Part shown: positions 49,244 to 62,540 of the stretch, piece by piece
Layout: every line of letters begins with the position of its first letter
Numbering within the stretch: position 1 is the first letter of the stretch
NCBI GenBank assembly: GCA_963691815.1
Contig: OY829658.1
Coordinates: forward strand, 15,297,826-15,361,825
DNA length: 64,000 bases
Direction: 5' to 3'
From: Echiichthys vipera
Lineage: Eukaryota > Chordata > Actinopteri > Perciformes > Trachinidae
Notes under the pieces: model-generated
The model's database searches: none
What the model saw: the letters and a program-made list of their open reading frames with translations, nothing else
What the model was told of the DNA's origin: nothing
Position numbers and translations under genes: made by a program

Positions 49244-49365
49244 GGAGCCGCAGTAGCTCAGTTTGTGGGAACTTGGCTTGGGAATCGAAGGGTCACTGTA
49301 AACTACCAACTGCTTGGGGTGTCTGTCCAAGGGCAGACCCCCCACTCTGTGCGTATAATCTGTAA
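49244..49365 (+). mobile_element. tRNA-derived SINE, internally deleted
   Basis: GGGAGCCGCAGTAGCTCAGT followed by TTGTGGGAACTTGGCTTGGG is a tRNA-like head with an A box. AATCGAAGGGTCACTGT is the B-box region in decayed form. It jumps to AACTGCTTGGGGTGTCTGTC and GGGCAGACCCCCCACTCTG, the distal part of a percomorph SINE I recall. Roughly the middle half of the element is gone. Confidence 0.6.
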
Positions 49366-50160
49366 AATAAGAACATCCTCTTTTTTACAAATCACATATT
49401 AATCCAACTTTCTGTATATATTTGCTGAAAAATCCACTACATATATTTAATACAATAGCATAATATCAAGTCAAATTTGAACAGCACTGCTTGGTTTCTA
49501 GTTATGATTGGAGTTCAGAGCAGTTATTGACAATGCATCAGTGACTTCTCTGTTCTGCTTTGCTGTTGGCCAGGTTCAGTAGATCTAGCAGATGACATTA
49601 GAAGCAGACAGAGAGAGGCACATTACTTTTTTTAAAGTGTGTCTCATTGGGATCTATTGGCACTTTTAGCAAATATGAAAAAAACAACTTCCAATTTCAG
49701 CTTTAATGGTGCAAATGGATTTGAAAAAAAGTAACTTTATTGTAACGCCCTAGCAAGGTTGAATGAAACTTCTTTCTCTGTGTCTCTTTTTCAGTCTTTT
49801 TCTTTAAATGTGCGCTCTACTGTTGCCCATTAAACTGGGTTTCAATAATAACTGTAAGATATCCTCCAGTGTTTCAGTATTATCTGTATACAGATAAAAG
49901 AACTACAGTAATACAGAATATATTATACTATGTAAGAATGTGAAATGAAAAAATGAAAATAAATCCCCAATGAACTAAAAGGTTACTCAGTGAAAAGCCC
50001 CTGGTTGGGATAAGTTAAAGGTTTGAGGGCTGCTCACTCAAACAGCTTTCTGAGTGATAACGAGGTTAATGGTGGTCAAATGGATGGAGGGGCTGAACAA
50101 TTGCGAGAAACATTTGTGTCTAAGTGTACCTCATCATCACCTCACTGCCTCTGGGAACAC

Positions 50161-50192
50161 CATCATCATCATTATCATCATCATCATCATCA
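50161..50192. repeat. (CAT)n microsatellite
   Basis: Ten CAT trinucleotides with one ATT interruption. Confidence 0.9.
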
Positions 50193-50300
50193 CATACAAA
50201 TTCATCGCCATCATCAAGAGCTACATCACTATCTCGAGTCTCTAACTAATCATGTCTACGCCTGTGGCCAGATGAGATAGAGCTGCCTTTCCCTAAACTG

Positions 50301-50446
<146 letters not shown>

Positions 50447-52233
50447 AGCAGCTGAGCCATAATGGAATCCTCAGGGCTGTGGATGAGCAGAGGAGGAGGA
50501 ACATTGATGGATGTGTCTGGTCACTGATGGAGGGTGTCTCTGGTATGAAAGAGAGACAACGGGAGAGAGGACAATAGAGAGAGTGGATAAGGCCCGAATG
50601 AAAGAAGAAATGTGAGAAGGGACAAGAGGCAAAGGAAAGAGGGAAACAGAGAGCTGGACGGCATTATTTATACAAATAAAAGGGAGAAGTGGAATCTGGT
50701 TAACATGGCAAAGTGTATACGAGTGTTGGAGTGAGATCAGATATCAGATAGTGATATTAGATATTATAATGACTACATATTCTATAATTAAAAGTCCATG
50801 TTGAACAACCGAATGAACAAACAGAAACGACACACATCCTCCAGTGTGTGTATGTGTGCATGTATGTGCACACGTATACATACAGTACAATATCCAGTGT
50901 CCACTTTCAGTATACACTGGATAAAGCCTTAGCTGTAACTGTGGGAACTCTTGACACCACTTTTCATTTGGAAGACTTCTAAGTGGTCAATTGCATACCC
51001 CTCATGCTCAATCAGCTGTTGCCTAGCAACTACAGTCCGGGGGAGCAGCAGGAGAAGAGCAGGGGGAAAAAAAAGAGATGGGCGAAAAGTGAGAGGAGAG
51101 CAAAAAAGAGGTGCTGGTGATGGTCGAGGTCGGGGGTAATTTAGTGTGTTAGAGAGAAAGATTTACACAGAGGTGAAAGGAGACAGGGAGGGAGGGAGAG
51201 ATCATGCAGCACATACAGATGGAGAGAAAGTAAGAGAAGGTAGGTATTGCCACCCGATTCCGTTTTCGACAGATTCACTTGAACAGGCTCAGCCATGCAC
51301 AACCACATGTCCAATTTACCAGCTAGATTGTCAACAAACAGTGCACCTCTGAAGCAGTCCTTGAGAGTGCTTTGCTGCATGATTCACTGATAACGCTGTC
51401 AGCTTACACATACCGTACACTGTTGTCCCTCACAAGACAAATAACAGTGCATTGCCAAAGCATGGCAAAACATACTGTGTAAATATTCTCCAATGATGAA
51501 ATCCTGTGCAAACTGACATCTGTGTTGACTTGGCTAGATATCCAGGTTCCCCTTGTCTTTCCCTCTCAAAATAGATGGAAGCATAGATCTAGCCAAGGCA
51601 AAACAAAATCCCAACAAACATCAAAATGCTCTAAAACTTTTGAACAACTTGAACATGCTTACTTGCTGAACCATTGCAGGGGTAAAATCACTGACTGCAA
51701 GATAAGTGCAACTAAATGCAACTCTAAATATAGAAACACTGGAGGTGGGACTGCCCTGATCTAGCATTAAAGATGTCTCTCACATTCCTGACCACCAGAG
51801 AATTCATTTTAAGATCTGTATTAAACTGATTTAAAATGACACAAGTTCTTTAACCTAATGTGGGAACACTGGCCAGTTGCAAATGTAGTTACAGATGAGT
51901 TATTTTTACATGTCCATTCAAATCCTCTGTTGAGGTACATATCACACTGATCCGATACTAAATGGCAGAGCTAGAAACACTTGCAGTCCGTTAATTGGAG
52001 CAAAAATTCCAATGCATTGTCGGTTTAGAGGTAATAAAGTGAGAGCTGGATGGAGCAGTGAGGAATGAAAAGGTTTTTCAGCTTGTTTCTCAGAGCACAG
52101 TTGTCCACGGCTCCCGTCCAACCTCGAGCAATGCAGGAGGAAGTGTCAAAACTAAAAGCAACATGCTACTTGTGTGGTTGACCAACTTGTAACAACCACA
52201 CCTACATTTAAGAGTACCGTCTGTGGAGGAAAC

Positions 52234-52774
52234 TAGGGATGCACCGATTATGAAATTCTGCAGTAATGTTAGCTCATGAATGTTTGTGGCCAAAACATTG
52301 TAGATTTTCGGGAGCTTGAAGCTTTCAAACACCATATCCTCCACAACAGAGAATGGTTGGACATATGTAATGAACTCCATCACCTTGTTAGAAATCTCTT
52401 TAGCTGTCCTGCTGTTCATGGAGACTTTTCTCCCTTTCTCAAATGCTGTAGTTATCAAGGAGTCTTGCGGGTGCCAGTTTACATTGTTGATCTTTCACTG
52501 GCATGGTTTAATACTCCCACACGGCCGACATTTTCTCACACTGTAAATAAATCACACATGCTCAGCACGCTTTGACCACTTACATCATTCACCATTGCTC
52601 GCATCGTGTCAGTCAGTGACTTATTCCCCACTGAAGACTGTTGTCCAACCGCAAAAAAAACACAAACATCGTCCACTGCCGTTAGTACATGTTATTTGCT
52701 GATAGGCCACTGGCAATCAACAAGGCAAATAACAGTATATACCAATGTTCTGTAGATAAATAGGTGCATCTCTA
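52234..52774 (-). mobile_element. hAT-like transposon with TIRs and a near-perfect 8-bp TSD
   Basis: The left end TAGGGATGCACCGATTA and the right end (minus strand) TAGAGATGCACCTATTT match at 14 of 17 positions. The flanking octamers GAGGAAAC (52226-52233) and CTGGAAAC (52775-52782) agree at 6 of 8, as expected of an aged hAT target-site duplication. On the minus strand the interior encodes a transposase N-terminal fragment: SNKVMEFITYVQPFSVVEDM, with an upstream BED-finger-like MSAVWEY. There is no catalytic domain, so it is an internally deleted, non-autonomous copy. Confidence 0.7.
52252..52460 (-). pseudogene. hAT transposase N-terminal fragment
   Basis: The frame reads MITTAFEKGRKVSMNSRTAK, EISNKVMEFITYVQPFSVVE, then DMVFESFKLPKIYN. 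It resembles the conserved stretch after the BED finger in hAT transposases (AK-x-I-x-x-x-(I/V)-x-x-F-I-x-x-x-x-x-P-x-S-V-V-E-x-x-x-F). It ends without the DDE or dimerisation regions. Confidence 0.55.
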
Positions 52775-54513
52775 CTGGAAACACAAAACAGACCTAGTGT
52801 TTATGTACTGTACATGTCCGTACAAGTTACGTATGGTTCAAAAGGTTACTACTATATTTAAAGTGTTTGATGGAAAGGCAGCTTTAAATAATCTCATCTG
52901 TTGGCTGTGACAGTGCCCACAACCATATGTCTTTCTCTTAGATGATTTGTCAATGTTAGGTTTTAGAGAGGAAATTAACAAGGACCTAGGCTGTTGCCTA
53001 GCAATGGAATTCCATTGAAAAGATCCATAGCTGCGGCTTTCAGCTCAGAGAAAAATCCTTTATTTCTCTTTTTCTACTTTCTACTTCAACTAAATTTAAA
53101 CATTTCGAAAGGAATTTAAAATTCATGTAATACACATAATTGTTTGTATTTTAATGTGTGTCTTATTTTAAAAGATTATTTTTCCTCTTCTGTCTCCTTT
53201 TCTCCTCTGGTTTCTGATGCGTAACAAAATTCATAATGTTCAAGAAAAAGCTGATAGCTACAAAGTAAAAATAAGAAGAATCCAGCTTTGGAATCACACA
53301 ATGATCACAATGCAGCACTCTTTATGTAGGTTGAGTTTTTTGTCCTTTCATGTGGAGTGAAGTCGTGACTCCCTGTGCTGGCTGGGCAAGACTATAAACA
53401 GAAGCGGATATCCCCCAAGGTAACACCTATGACACACTTAAGCTTACCTTGGAGGGCTTCAAAATAACAGGCCAATGTCAGAGGCACCATGCTGCTCTGT
53501 GCTCGCCATAAAGTATAAGCATGCATAATAAGTGCAGAAATGGCTATGAATAAATAGGATTGCCAAATAGACTGATAGAGGTGCCTCTAATTTGAAATTG
53601 TTATATTGAGGTGGTTTTCAGGTGGTTCATGTTATATCAGCAGAATTATCATTACAACTAAGACTCTTCTAATGGAGGCTTCTAGGGTAGTTAATAATGC
53701 AGCTACTTTGAGCCCCGTCTTACATTCGCCACAACACTAGAACTTGATGTAATCTAATAATGCAACACACGCAGAAACAATACCTTACTTTAACCATAAC
53801 AATGCATAAACATGCTTTTGGGATAGACCAGCTCTCAGACACTCATCCAGCCATACAAATCGCAAAGAATGTGTGAGCTCTATTTAACCTTCCCTTCCCT
53901 TATGTTGTCTCTCTCCCTTCCTTCCTTCCTCCGGAGCTTGTCGATAAGAAAAGGCCTAGGTGGGTGGTGGTTATCCCTTAATGACCCAGTTTACTTTGAA
54001 AAGGTATTGATCTCAGCCAGTGCTTTACTCAGTGCTAACAAAGAAGCCTCGCAGCTCATCTTAGCACCATCTCAGCAGTGTTCCTGCTGCATGAATAATG
54101 CTGCAGATGACATTGTTCTTCATTCTACAGAATACATTCTTTATTATTATTCTCGGTTCTTGTCATCTCACATCTTTGTCTCTGTCATTGGGAATATGAT
54201 TACTCCTGGATAAATCCCTTTGTAATTCAATTCAGACCTTGCTTAATCTACCCAAATCTAAGTTAAAAAGGGATGAGACTGGGACTAATTCAATTTGTAT
54301 ATATTTATTTTTCCAAAAATACCATCCATATATTTTTTAACTAGATGAAATTAAATGTAAACAGGACTATTTTCCGCCCTGCTTTCACTGAACAGGCTAT
54401 TAGTGAAACAAGAGCATTGTGTCCTTCAGATGGTATTCACACAATCAACAGTTGACTGCAGTGTAAGACCTGTGTGAGAGAGCAGGAGGAGGGGGAGTAA
54501 CAACACCGTGGGC

Positions 54514-54515
<2 letters not shown>

Positions 54516-54572
<57 letters not shown>

Positions 54573-54577
54573 TGTGT

Positions 54578-54645
<68 letters not shown>

Positions 54646-54657
54646 GTGTGTGTGTGT
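54516..54657. repeat. long (GT)n microsatellite
   Basis: About 70 GT units with two CT and one GC interruption. Confidence 0.95.
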
Positions 54658-55187
54658 GAGTATAACTGCAGTATTCATGGAATACAGGGGTGTACACATT
54701 TTTGTGCAAAAACACTACAAACCAAATATAATTTACATTACTGTTACATTACATTATCATTTCCGATGCATACCAAAGATGTTCACATTTTCAATGTATT
54801 TCTTCCATCTTTGGACGGTTTAAGTTTCACTTAATGTCATTATATAAAAAGAGATTGGTCATTTAACGCAGTGAACAATTACTCACCTTCATATAACACC
54901 AATCCATGATTGCTATACAGCACTCTTTCCACCCATTATTATATAATTCTATTGGGGCCTACTGTATATAGTTGTGTGTACAAGATGCACATGAATACAA
55001 ACTCAGCTTATGTTATCACTGCAAGATAATCTAGTTGTAGTAATGTGCTTCAAATATTTGTTGTATTCAGGATAGGGCTGCCCCCAAATAGTCGACCAAA
55101 ATTTCGGTCGCAGGAAGAAAAAAAAAAAACATTTTTTGAGCCGCGTCCCTTCGATATTGTGGTTAGACAGTTAACCATTAGTCAGTC

Positions 55188-55330
55188 ATGTCGGGAAAGA
55201 TGTCTAAAATATGGGATCACTTTGAAAAGAACAAGGATAACCGCCAAGAAGGTCACATGCAAACTTTGCAAGAATTTTTTTTCTTATCCCTCGTCCGAGA
55301 CGAACATGAACTACCAACTTAAAGTTGTAA
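55188..55330 (+). pseudogene. frameshifted BED zinc finger of a hAT transposase
   Basis: From ATG (55188) the frame reads MSGKMSKIWDHFEKNKD. A frame change then gives KKVTCKLCKNFFSYPSSETN followed by MNYQLKV. The order of W-x-x-F, C-x-x-C and T-x-x-(M/L)-x-x-H/Q-L is the BED finger layout. The first zinc-ligand histidine position after the CxxC pair is Gln here, and the reading frame is broken, so it is dead. Confidence 0.6.
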
Positions 55331-55683
55331 GTAACGTTAGCCCAGCTACCTGCCCATGGCGGCCCGTTCTGACAGACTTCTGTGGATTTTTTCTGACACA
55401 TTCAGAATAAGAAGTTGAGATCATTTGCCAGTGTTATTAACAGGCAGTAATGGTCATTAATTATGTTGAACTATGTTATTCAGTCGCTGAGGCTATACAC
55501 ACACATTTTATTGTTTTGTTTGGAATGACCAATACTGATTAAAACAACACAGCATCCAAATATTGACAAAGAGCCTGTTATGTCTCACTAGACAGTACAC
55601 ACATTATGATAATAGTTACAAACACATGAATAAATAAATAAATAGGCTATGTATGTTAAGGATAGAGGTGGCATCGCCTTCTC

Positions 55684-55685
<2 letters not shown>

Positions 55686-55726
<41 letters not shown>
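55686..55726. repeat. (CA)n microsatellite
   Basis: About 20 CA units inside the hAT-like element at 55073-55790. Confidence 0.9.
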
Positions 55727-55730
<4 letters not shown>

Positions 55731-58314
55731 ATTAGTTGACTAACTACTCTAAATGACAACCACTGGTCGACCAAGAAAATCCTTGGCCGGGGGATTCAGA
55801 ACATATGAATATATCAACATTTGAGATTGAAAAATGATGAGTTGTGCTGCAGGAGACTCAGTCAGAGTGCAAACAATAAAAAAACATGATCTTTGTGAAA
55901 GGGAAATGCAAATTTGGTATTGTATCAAAATTGTTTCTGATTAGTCCTGGTATGGTTTACGAAGCCCACCCATCAGGAGGAGGTTTTTAAAACAATATTT
56001 TTGATTGCAAAGGTAAAGGAATAGTCACTATGAACCATATCCAACTGGTACAGTTCTTTGTTGTGATCTCAAACATCTGTACATGCACTCTGCCTTGCTG
56101 ATCTCGACCCACATAGACTCCTATTGAAGGACACATGTCAGGCTAGGGGGAACTTTGCTGGCACAAGTCTCACTCCCTTTGGTTACACTTTCTCCAACTC
56201 ACCCTTCCGACACCCGTGGAGGCACGGCTCGGTGTCTCTTTCCCACCCTTTGAAGAGGTGACATGGAATTGGAAAATTGATAGAGCAGGAGATGGAGGAT
56301 AGTGTAAGGAAAATCAAAGCCAGGGAAAGGTAAAGAGAGAAAGAGAGAAGGGGAGGTGGAGAAAAATGTAGGAAAAAGGAAAGGGAATATTTCCGGTCAG
56401 CCTAAGTCTTGCCCACCGGTACAGCTGTCACAAGCTTGTTTTCGATTTTCTAAGCTTTTTCAGCGCACTCCCATGGGGTATGAGCTGGCCAAATAAGGAG
56501 AAGCAGGAGAGGGGTAAAGCAATATGGGTGCAAGCAGAATAAGAAGCTGTCTGCAAATAGAGAACAGGCTGGTAACACAATTCCAACGGAGAAACGTCAC
56601 ACAGAGAGACAACAGGAATGAAATAAATAGATGGCAAAGGTGGAAAGCAGAGAGAGAGAGAGAGAGACAGTTCCAAAGTAAGCAAATGAAAACACAATAA
56701 ATAAAAGAGAGGGGATTCAATGTGAGAAAACCTCATACCTGGGGAAGCAGCAGAGAGTGTGTTAGCAGGTCTGCAAGAGGACTCTGGTAAAAATTGCCAT
56801 TAGAAGTGAAAAGAAGAAGATGGACCGAAAAGAAGGGTGAAGGAAAGATTTCTCTTACATTTAAGCTTAAATATAGATAACCCAATATCCATGTATTGCG
56901 TTACTGTCGCTGCTTTAATCTTGAAATTAAGGTGCAGGTGTGATCAAGCTATAGCTGAATAGAACTTAAATATCCTGTGTAAAAGAAGCTGATTGCTAGT
57001 AGCACTACAAACAGTAAAAACACAAAATTGGCATCATGAATAGTGAGTAGTATAAAAGAGTCAGGATATAACACGAAGAACAATCAATAGCAGGTATCTC
57101 CTGTCAACTTGTTCTGACGTAATTATTAATAGCAATACCATCAGATGCAAAAAAATATCCTTCTCATATGTTGCCTACAGCATATATGTTAAATACAATG
57201 ATTTGCCCATCTTTTTTCACAAATTGTGTTCTTGACAATGATTTTCCCCATCCTTTTAAAATAGTGCATGTAAATATTATGAGAGCAGATGGTATTTCAC
57301 AGCCTCTCCCCAAGAGAAATACCAATGTAATCTAAGCACAGCCACTTTAGATGTGTTTGCATGCAGTAAGTTAAAAAATGGCTACCTCATATCTGAGGCC
57401 ATCATTTCACCATCATTTCATCAGCTCATAAAAAGGAATATGACCACATTAAATGCTCGTAGTGAGTCATACGTCGGCTTGCTACTGTAGTGATATGATA
57501 TTGGAAACAGATGTGTGCATTGTCAAAGCACTGGGTTAAAACTCCCCCTCTCCCTCCCCCCTCTCTCTCTCTCCCCTTGCCTTACTGCATACAGGTGGGG
57601 ATGGCACAGACAGGGAAGCAGAGAGAAATCTCAGGGAGAGCTCCTAAACTGGGAATATGCATGCATAAGTGCGTTTGTGTATATACACCATTTCTGCTTC
57701 AGTAAGTCATTGATAATCTATCAGCCAAGCACATGCATTTCTATATAGATCTTCTCTGCATGTGTCGCCATACTGAAGTGCATACCCTAACCCACAATGT
57801 TTTTGTCTTATGGATCAACAGTGCGAGTCCCTGCGATATGGATGTCATAAACCACGGCCGTTGCCATGGTAATGCCACACTGCAATATAAGCCTGCCTGC
57901 CTGCCGCTGCTCGCAGCACCTTCCAAGCTGGGATAAACGACAGAGAAATGGGTGGGTGGGGTGCGGGCTGGGGGGGAGGACAGACTAGTGTAGAGGGGTC
58001 TGAGGCAGGATCCACCGGAATGCTAATCATCCTTTCTCGACAATTTGTCCTTCATTATGCAGGAGACAATGCCCAGGACAACAAAAAGACGGCGTTAATG
58101 TGTATGTAAACACAGAGGCATACGTACAAAAGCACATCCATGCATGAGTGGGCACACACACACCAAATGTACACGGACTGCAACATACATACAAGGTCAT
58201 ATGCATGAACACACACATGCTGTATACAAAGTACAGCAATCACACAAACAATCTACACACATGCACACTCACATGCTTCAATACATGTGTGTGTGTACTG
58301 CAAGGCTTATTATC

Positions 58315-58500
58315 TAATGGAAACCAGCAGCCTTCCCTGCTGCTGAAACATCCACGCCATTAACAAATGCTTAATTATTAACGAGCCACAAAATGGATCT
58401 AATTGCTCACTGCAGCCAAACGTCTCCATCAGCATTCCCAGGACGTTCCTGGAGCAGCCAGAGTTATTCCTGCTCTCGTTAAGCTCTCTGGGAAAGAAAG
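58315..58500. promoter_or_regulatory. candidate conserved regulatory block
   Basis: A repeat-free block of balanced composition with AATGCTTAATTATTAACGAG, ATGGATCTAATTGCTCACTG and TTATTCCTGCTCTCGTTAAG. It has several homeodomain-like cores. Evidence is compositional only. Confidence 0.2.
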
Positions 58501-61193
58501 ACACTGATACGCAGAAAATTAGGATGCCATTAGGATTTGGGGTCGGACCAGTATAAAGAAGCGGGGAGAGGGGATGAAGTTGCAATTACCATTTTGGCCA
58601 AGTTGTCTTTAATCTTATCACCATTTTTATTGAATTTAGCATGTAAGTGTGTTTTATGTACAGTACATTTTGAAGTGCAGATCAGAGGCCAGGCGCGGTT
58701 TAAAGAGGTTGGGGACAATGTCAAGGTCACAAGTCATTTCTGGCGAACGCGTATTATCTGCATACTGTAATTAAAATAAGACTCTGGGGTCACTCTGCTC
58801 TCATTTCAGAGTCTCAAAGACTTAACTCCCTACATGATCTCTGGCCCTTCTTTACTTTTATTTGGGAGGGTATTAAATCAGTCAAGTTTTATGAAGCGTT
58901 CCCCAAAGATCTATTGTCAGCCTCTTTACAGTTTCATCTTCTTGCTAATGCTAATAAAGCATGCAAAGGGGGATGCCCTAGTTTTGCTAATGATAGCTCA
59001 TTAAGCTTAGCTTGCTGGATTCAGAGCAGGGGGTTCACCCCTTGTAATGCAGAATATGGACTTTCCACAGGGTAAATCTTGCCTTTATGGCATGAGCAAG
59101 ATCATTTTACACAGAATCTCAACTAAAGCCAGTTACCGAATTAAAATTCTTTGGATGTACCTGTATGTGTGACCACAGAATAGATATGGTGGAACCCACT
59201 TCAGGATACTACAGTACGTTTCTCTCCCAAACACACACATTGATGATCATTCCTGAGTGTCTTCACACTCTGAACTCAAAAAGCAACTACCTCTACTGTA
59301 AAGACAAATGTGATGGCCGGCGAGCACTGTGACAGTTCAATAACACCATGTTGTCACACTGCATACCCTTGGGTACAGCAGGTAGTTACATCATTGTGAA
59401 CCCAAGGTCAGGTTATTCCCAATCCTCCACAGTGGGGGAAGGGAAATGCAAGGGGGGGTTCTGATAAAGACAGAAACGGAAGGAAAAAAATGAATCAGAG
59501 AACAGATAAAGGGAAGTCACAGGGGAGATGTGTCCTAGCATGATGTGAGTTCACAGAAAACTGGGTAACTAATGGTCCTTCTTCTTGTACCAATTACTGT
59601 TAGTCAGTCAGAGCCAGGGCTCCTGAGCTCTATGGAGACCATCCTCCATGGACCCATTCCTTACCCACTCAACCAATCATCCCTATTTCTAGAGAGCATG
59701 GGATATGTTGATGAGGGCATGTCACTACAGGTAACGGAGAGAAGATTAAATAAGATCCAGTGAGTCCAGTTTGACTCATTAGTTGCCCCTGCTTCGCCAA
59801 TACAGCAGGAGGTTGTGTTATTTGATGCAGCGACGATGTCCATCTGAACGAGGCCTAACTGTCTTCCGTCTCTGCTAATATGCCTAATATTGTTTATCAC
59901 CATAAACATTCTGTTTGTCTCTAATGTGTCTTCATCTTTCCCTTGCTCCACTCTCGTCCTAACCCCCTTTCTGGGTATTTGGGTTGCCATCTGGTTTCTG
60001 GTCCCACCTGAAAAGCCTGGAGGCCCAGAAGAGACCCATGCTGCCTCTCCCCCAGCAGAGCCCCAAGGGTCTGCTGCTGCTGGTGCTGGAAATCTGGCAG
60101 GCTGGGCATGGCAGGCAGACAGGCATGTGGAGCTCTGCCTTAGCCCAGGCATGCAGATCCACAACCCCAGGGGGGAGGCAGACTCTTATACTGAGTGGTT
60201 AATATATTCACAACTCTCCCCTGGCCAGGGGCTTAGTGGCTGAGAATTTGCCACGAAGACCCGACTGCATACACTGACAACATTCACAAGTGAATATGTT
60301 AAGCAAGGCTTTGCTACACCCTTTAGGCAGGCTTAAATATATAAGCGGCTATCATCACAAAAGAAATATGGCTTTGTCTTGAGTTGTACAAATGTCCTAA
60401 GTATACCTTCAATGTACACCATAATGAGCACAAGAATGTAAATAAGTCTGGTAAGATATCATTCATCTCTGCACTACACTCTTCCACAGAGTTTTCCCTC
60501 AGGAATCTCTTCATCAAGGACTAAAACAGAAAAAATAACCTCAGAACAGCTGACCTGCTCATAGTACTCTTAGATAAGGGCTGTTTATCACTTCACAGGG
60601 TTTTCATTTAACTGAAGACATGGAAAAGTCAAATCTGGGTGTCAGACGGTGTCAGCCACCCTTCCATCCCCCGCAGGACCTTGGCAACAGGCAAGCAAAC
60701 AACATGAAAATCCATTCTATACGATCAAAAGAAGTCTCCATGAAAATCTAGCATCAGACTCTGCCTTCCACTGCAGTAACCTTTTAAGAACCTCTGTTTA
60801 GTAGAAGGGTCAATGAGGATACAACCAATGCTGTCGATTTCTGATGATTGAAGACTTTGGTCTCTTGGGAGCCAGTAAACAGTCTAATGGCCTACATATA
60901 GTATGTAGTATAGGGGACTTTAAACACAACTCATTATGGCAAAGCTCCACTTGGCAGTATCCATAGTGTGTGGTCTTCAAAGACAGATGATTTAATCTCT
61001 GCTGCAGTGGAATAATAGGACCTGCTTGTCAGTGGTGAGCAGCATCAGTAAACTAAATGTAATCTATTATTTTCCATTGAGATATTTGTCCGCCCATAAA
61101 GGGAATAATATACGAGATATACCAGTAGAATCCTTGTAAAATAATGTTACTGTAACTTCAACACACCCAGTGACATGGACATATCCAATACAC

Positions 61194-61295
61194 TTAAAGG
61201 AAAACTTCACCCTCAAAATTATCATTTAGATATCAATTAATCACCCATATTACCTCGAATTCTTGAGCAAAAATGTGTTTGAGTGTGAAGTACTG
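61194..61295. repeat. teleost interspersed repeat fragment
   Basis: TTAAAGGAAAACTTCACCCT is followed by AAAATTATCATTTAGATATC, AATTAATCACCCATATTACC and TCGAATTCTTGAGCAAAAAT. It matches the start of a frequent percomorph repeat (AAAGGAAAACTCCACC...) as I recall it. The rest of the element is missing. Confidence 0.45.
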
Positions 61296-62417
61296 TAATC
61301 ATTTAGGGGAACATCAGTCTTCTCTTGAATTTGTCTTGCCTCAGTATTGTTTTTGTTTCATGGCAGTGGCCAGGCATACCTTCATGAAGTGAATTTCATT
61401 GTTAACAGCTCAGTGTCACACACACATACAGTTCCCATCCCAATTGTACAGTATCCTTCACTGAACCAGCTCTATAACCCATTTTACCATTACACCACAT
61501 TAGCTGCCCTTGGCCTAATGCAAGCCTGTCTTTTTATGTAACAATTTAGTAGATTGAGGAGTTCTGCCGCCTCTTATGCTTAACCAGTGGAACATTGAAC
61601 TATCTATTTAACAGCATGAGCTGATATTCTCATAAACAAAACAAACACAAAAGGCTTCTCAAATCTATTTAAATATATGCAGCTAAAAATCTTCCTTACT
61701 CAAACATTTAACTCACCGTCTTAGTGTTAAGCTGTACAGAAAGACAGATGTACCAAACAGTGAAGCCATACTGCATAATATTTAATACTAAAGAAATATG
61801 ACAGCGGAAAAAACACAATCTTTAACCAATGTGACTAAATCCTTTGGGAAAATAAATGTGCAGTTGTGCCTTTCTAATTTACCACTGACAGTAATGTGCT
61901 AATATGTCACACACTTCACACACATCAAACTCTAATGCCAAAACTACAGTATGTTCATTTTAGCCAATTGGGTGCACAGCTAACACTAACCCTGTACCAA
62001 TCTCAGAAAATCTGAGTCTACTCTAACCAATCACGGCAGAGCAGAGTTCATTTCTACTCCACACCACACCACCTCTCCAGTGAAGAGAAAGTGATGCCAA
62101 GTGTCTCTTTTCCAACGGGCTTTGCCAAAGTATCACATCCAAGCTGGCAAATGTCCGGCCATGGGATGAGAGCAGGAGGCAGCAATTGCTCACATCCTGA
62201 CCCAAAAATAACAAGCATAACAAAGATGCTCGTGATACAGCCTAAGGCCGACATTTTATTTGCCTAAACTCCAAATACACAGGCATTTATAGTAATAATC
62301 TGTGTCCCTGGGATTCCCCCAGCTAGGACAAATCATGTTATATCATCATAAACAAAATCACAATGTAACACAAGTGTCAATGAGATGTAATAAAAAAACA
62401 TCAGAATGCACACTGAC

Positions 62418-62540
62418 CTCCAAGCTGTATTCTTCCACAGTCCTCTTAAGTGGGTCCACAATCTGCCAGCAAATGAGGATGCATAAGTCGATAAGCAGCA
62501 TCCCACCAACGATGATCAACAACTTCTGGTCCTTTATGAT
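62418..62540 (-). CDS. gabbr2: gabbr2 exon: TM4 and start of extracellular loop 2
   Basis: This exon encodes part of GABA-B receptor subunit 2, the class C GPCR subunit that couples the GABBR1/GABBR2 heterodimer to Gi/o at the neuronal membrane. The 123 bases encode 41 residues in phase 0 at both ends, beginning IIKDQKLLIIVGGMLLID and ending TVEEYSLE. This matches human residues of about 591-631 with few changes. KLLIIVGGMLLIDLCILICW is the fourth membrane segment, and VDPLKRTVEEYS enters extracellular loop 2. The acceptor is CCCCCTCCAG (ending at 62541) and the donor is GTCAGT (from 62417). It is the most 5' gabbr2 exon in the window; no TM1-TM3 or ligand-domain exon is visible in 62541-64000. 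The next exon lies 39.9 kb downstream. Which teleost paralogue this is, if there is more than one, cannot be told. Confidence 0.96.

Larger units (their letters stand above)
55073..55790 (+). mobile_element. hAT-like element with BED zinc-finger remnant
   Basis: The left end TAGGGCTGCCCCCAAATAGT then CGACCAAAATTTCGG is followed by a coding relic. Near the right there is a CA microsatellite, then ATTAGTTGACTAACTACTC and ACTGGTCGACCAAGAAAATC, a partial mirror of the left end. The terminal nucleotides on the right have diverged or been lost. The repeated GTCGAC motifs and BED finger fit a hAT element family common in fish. Confidence 0.55.
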
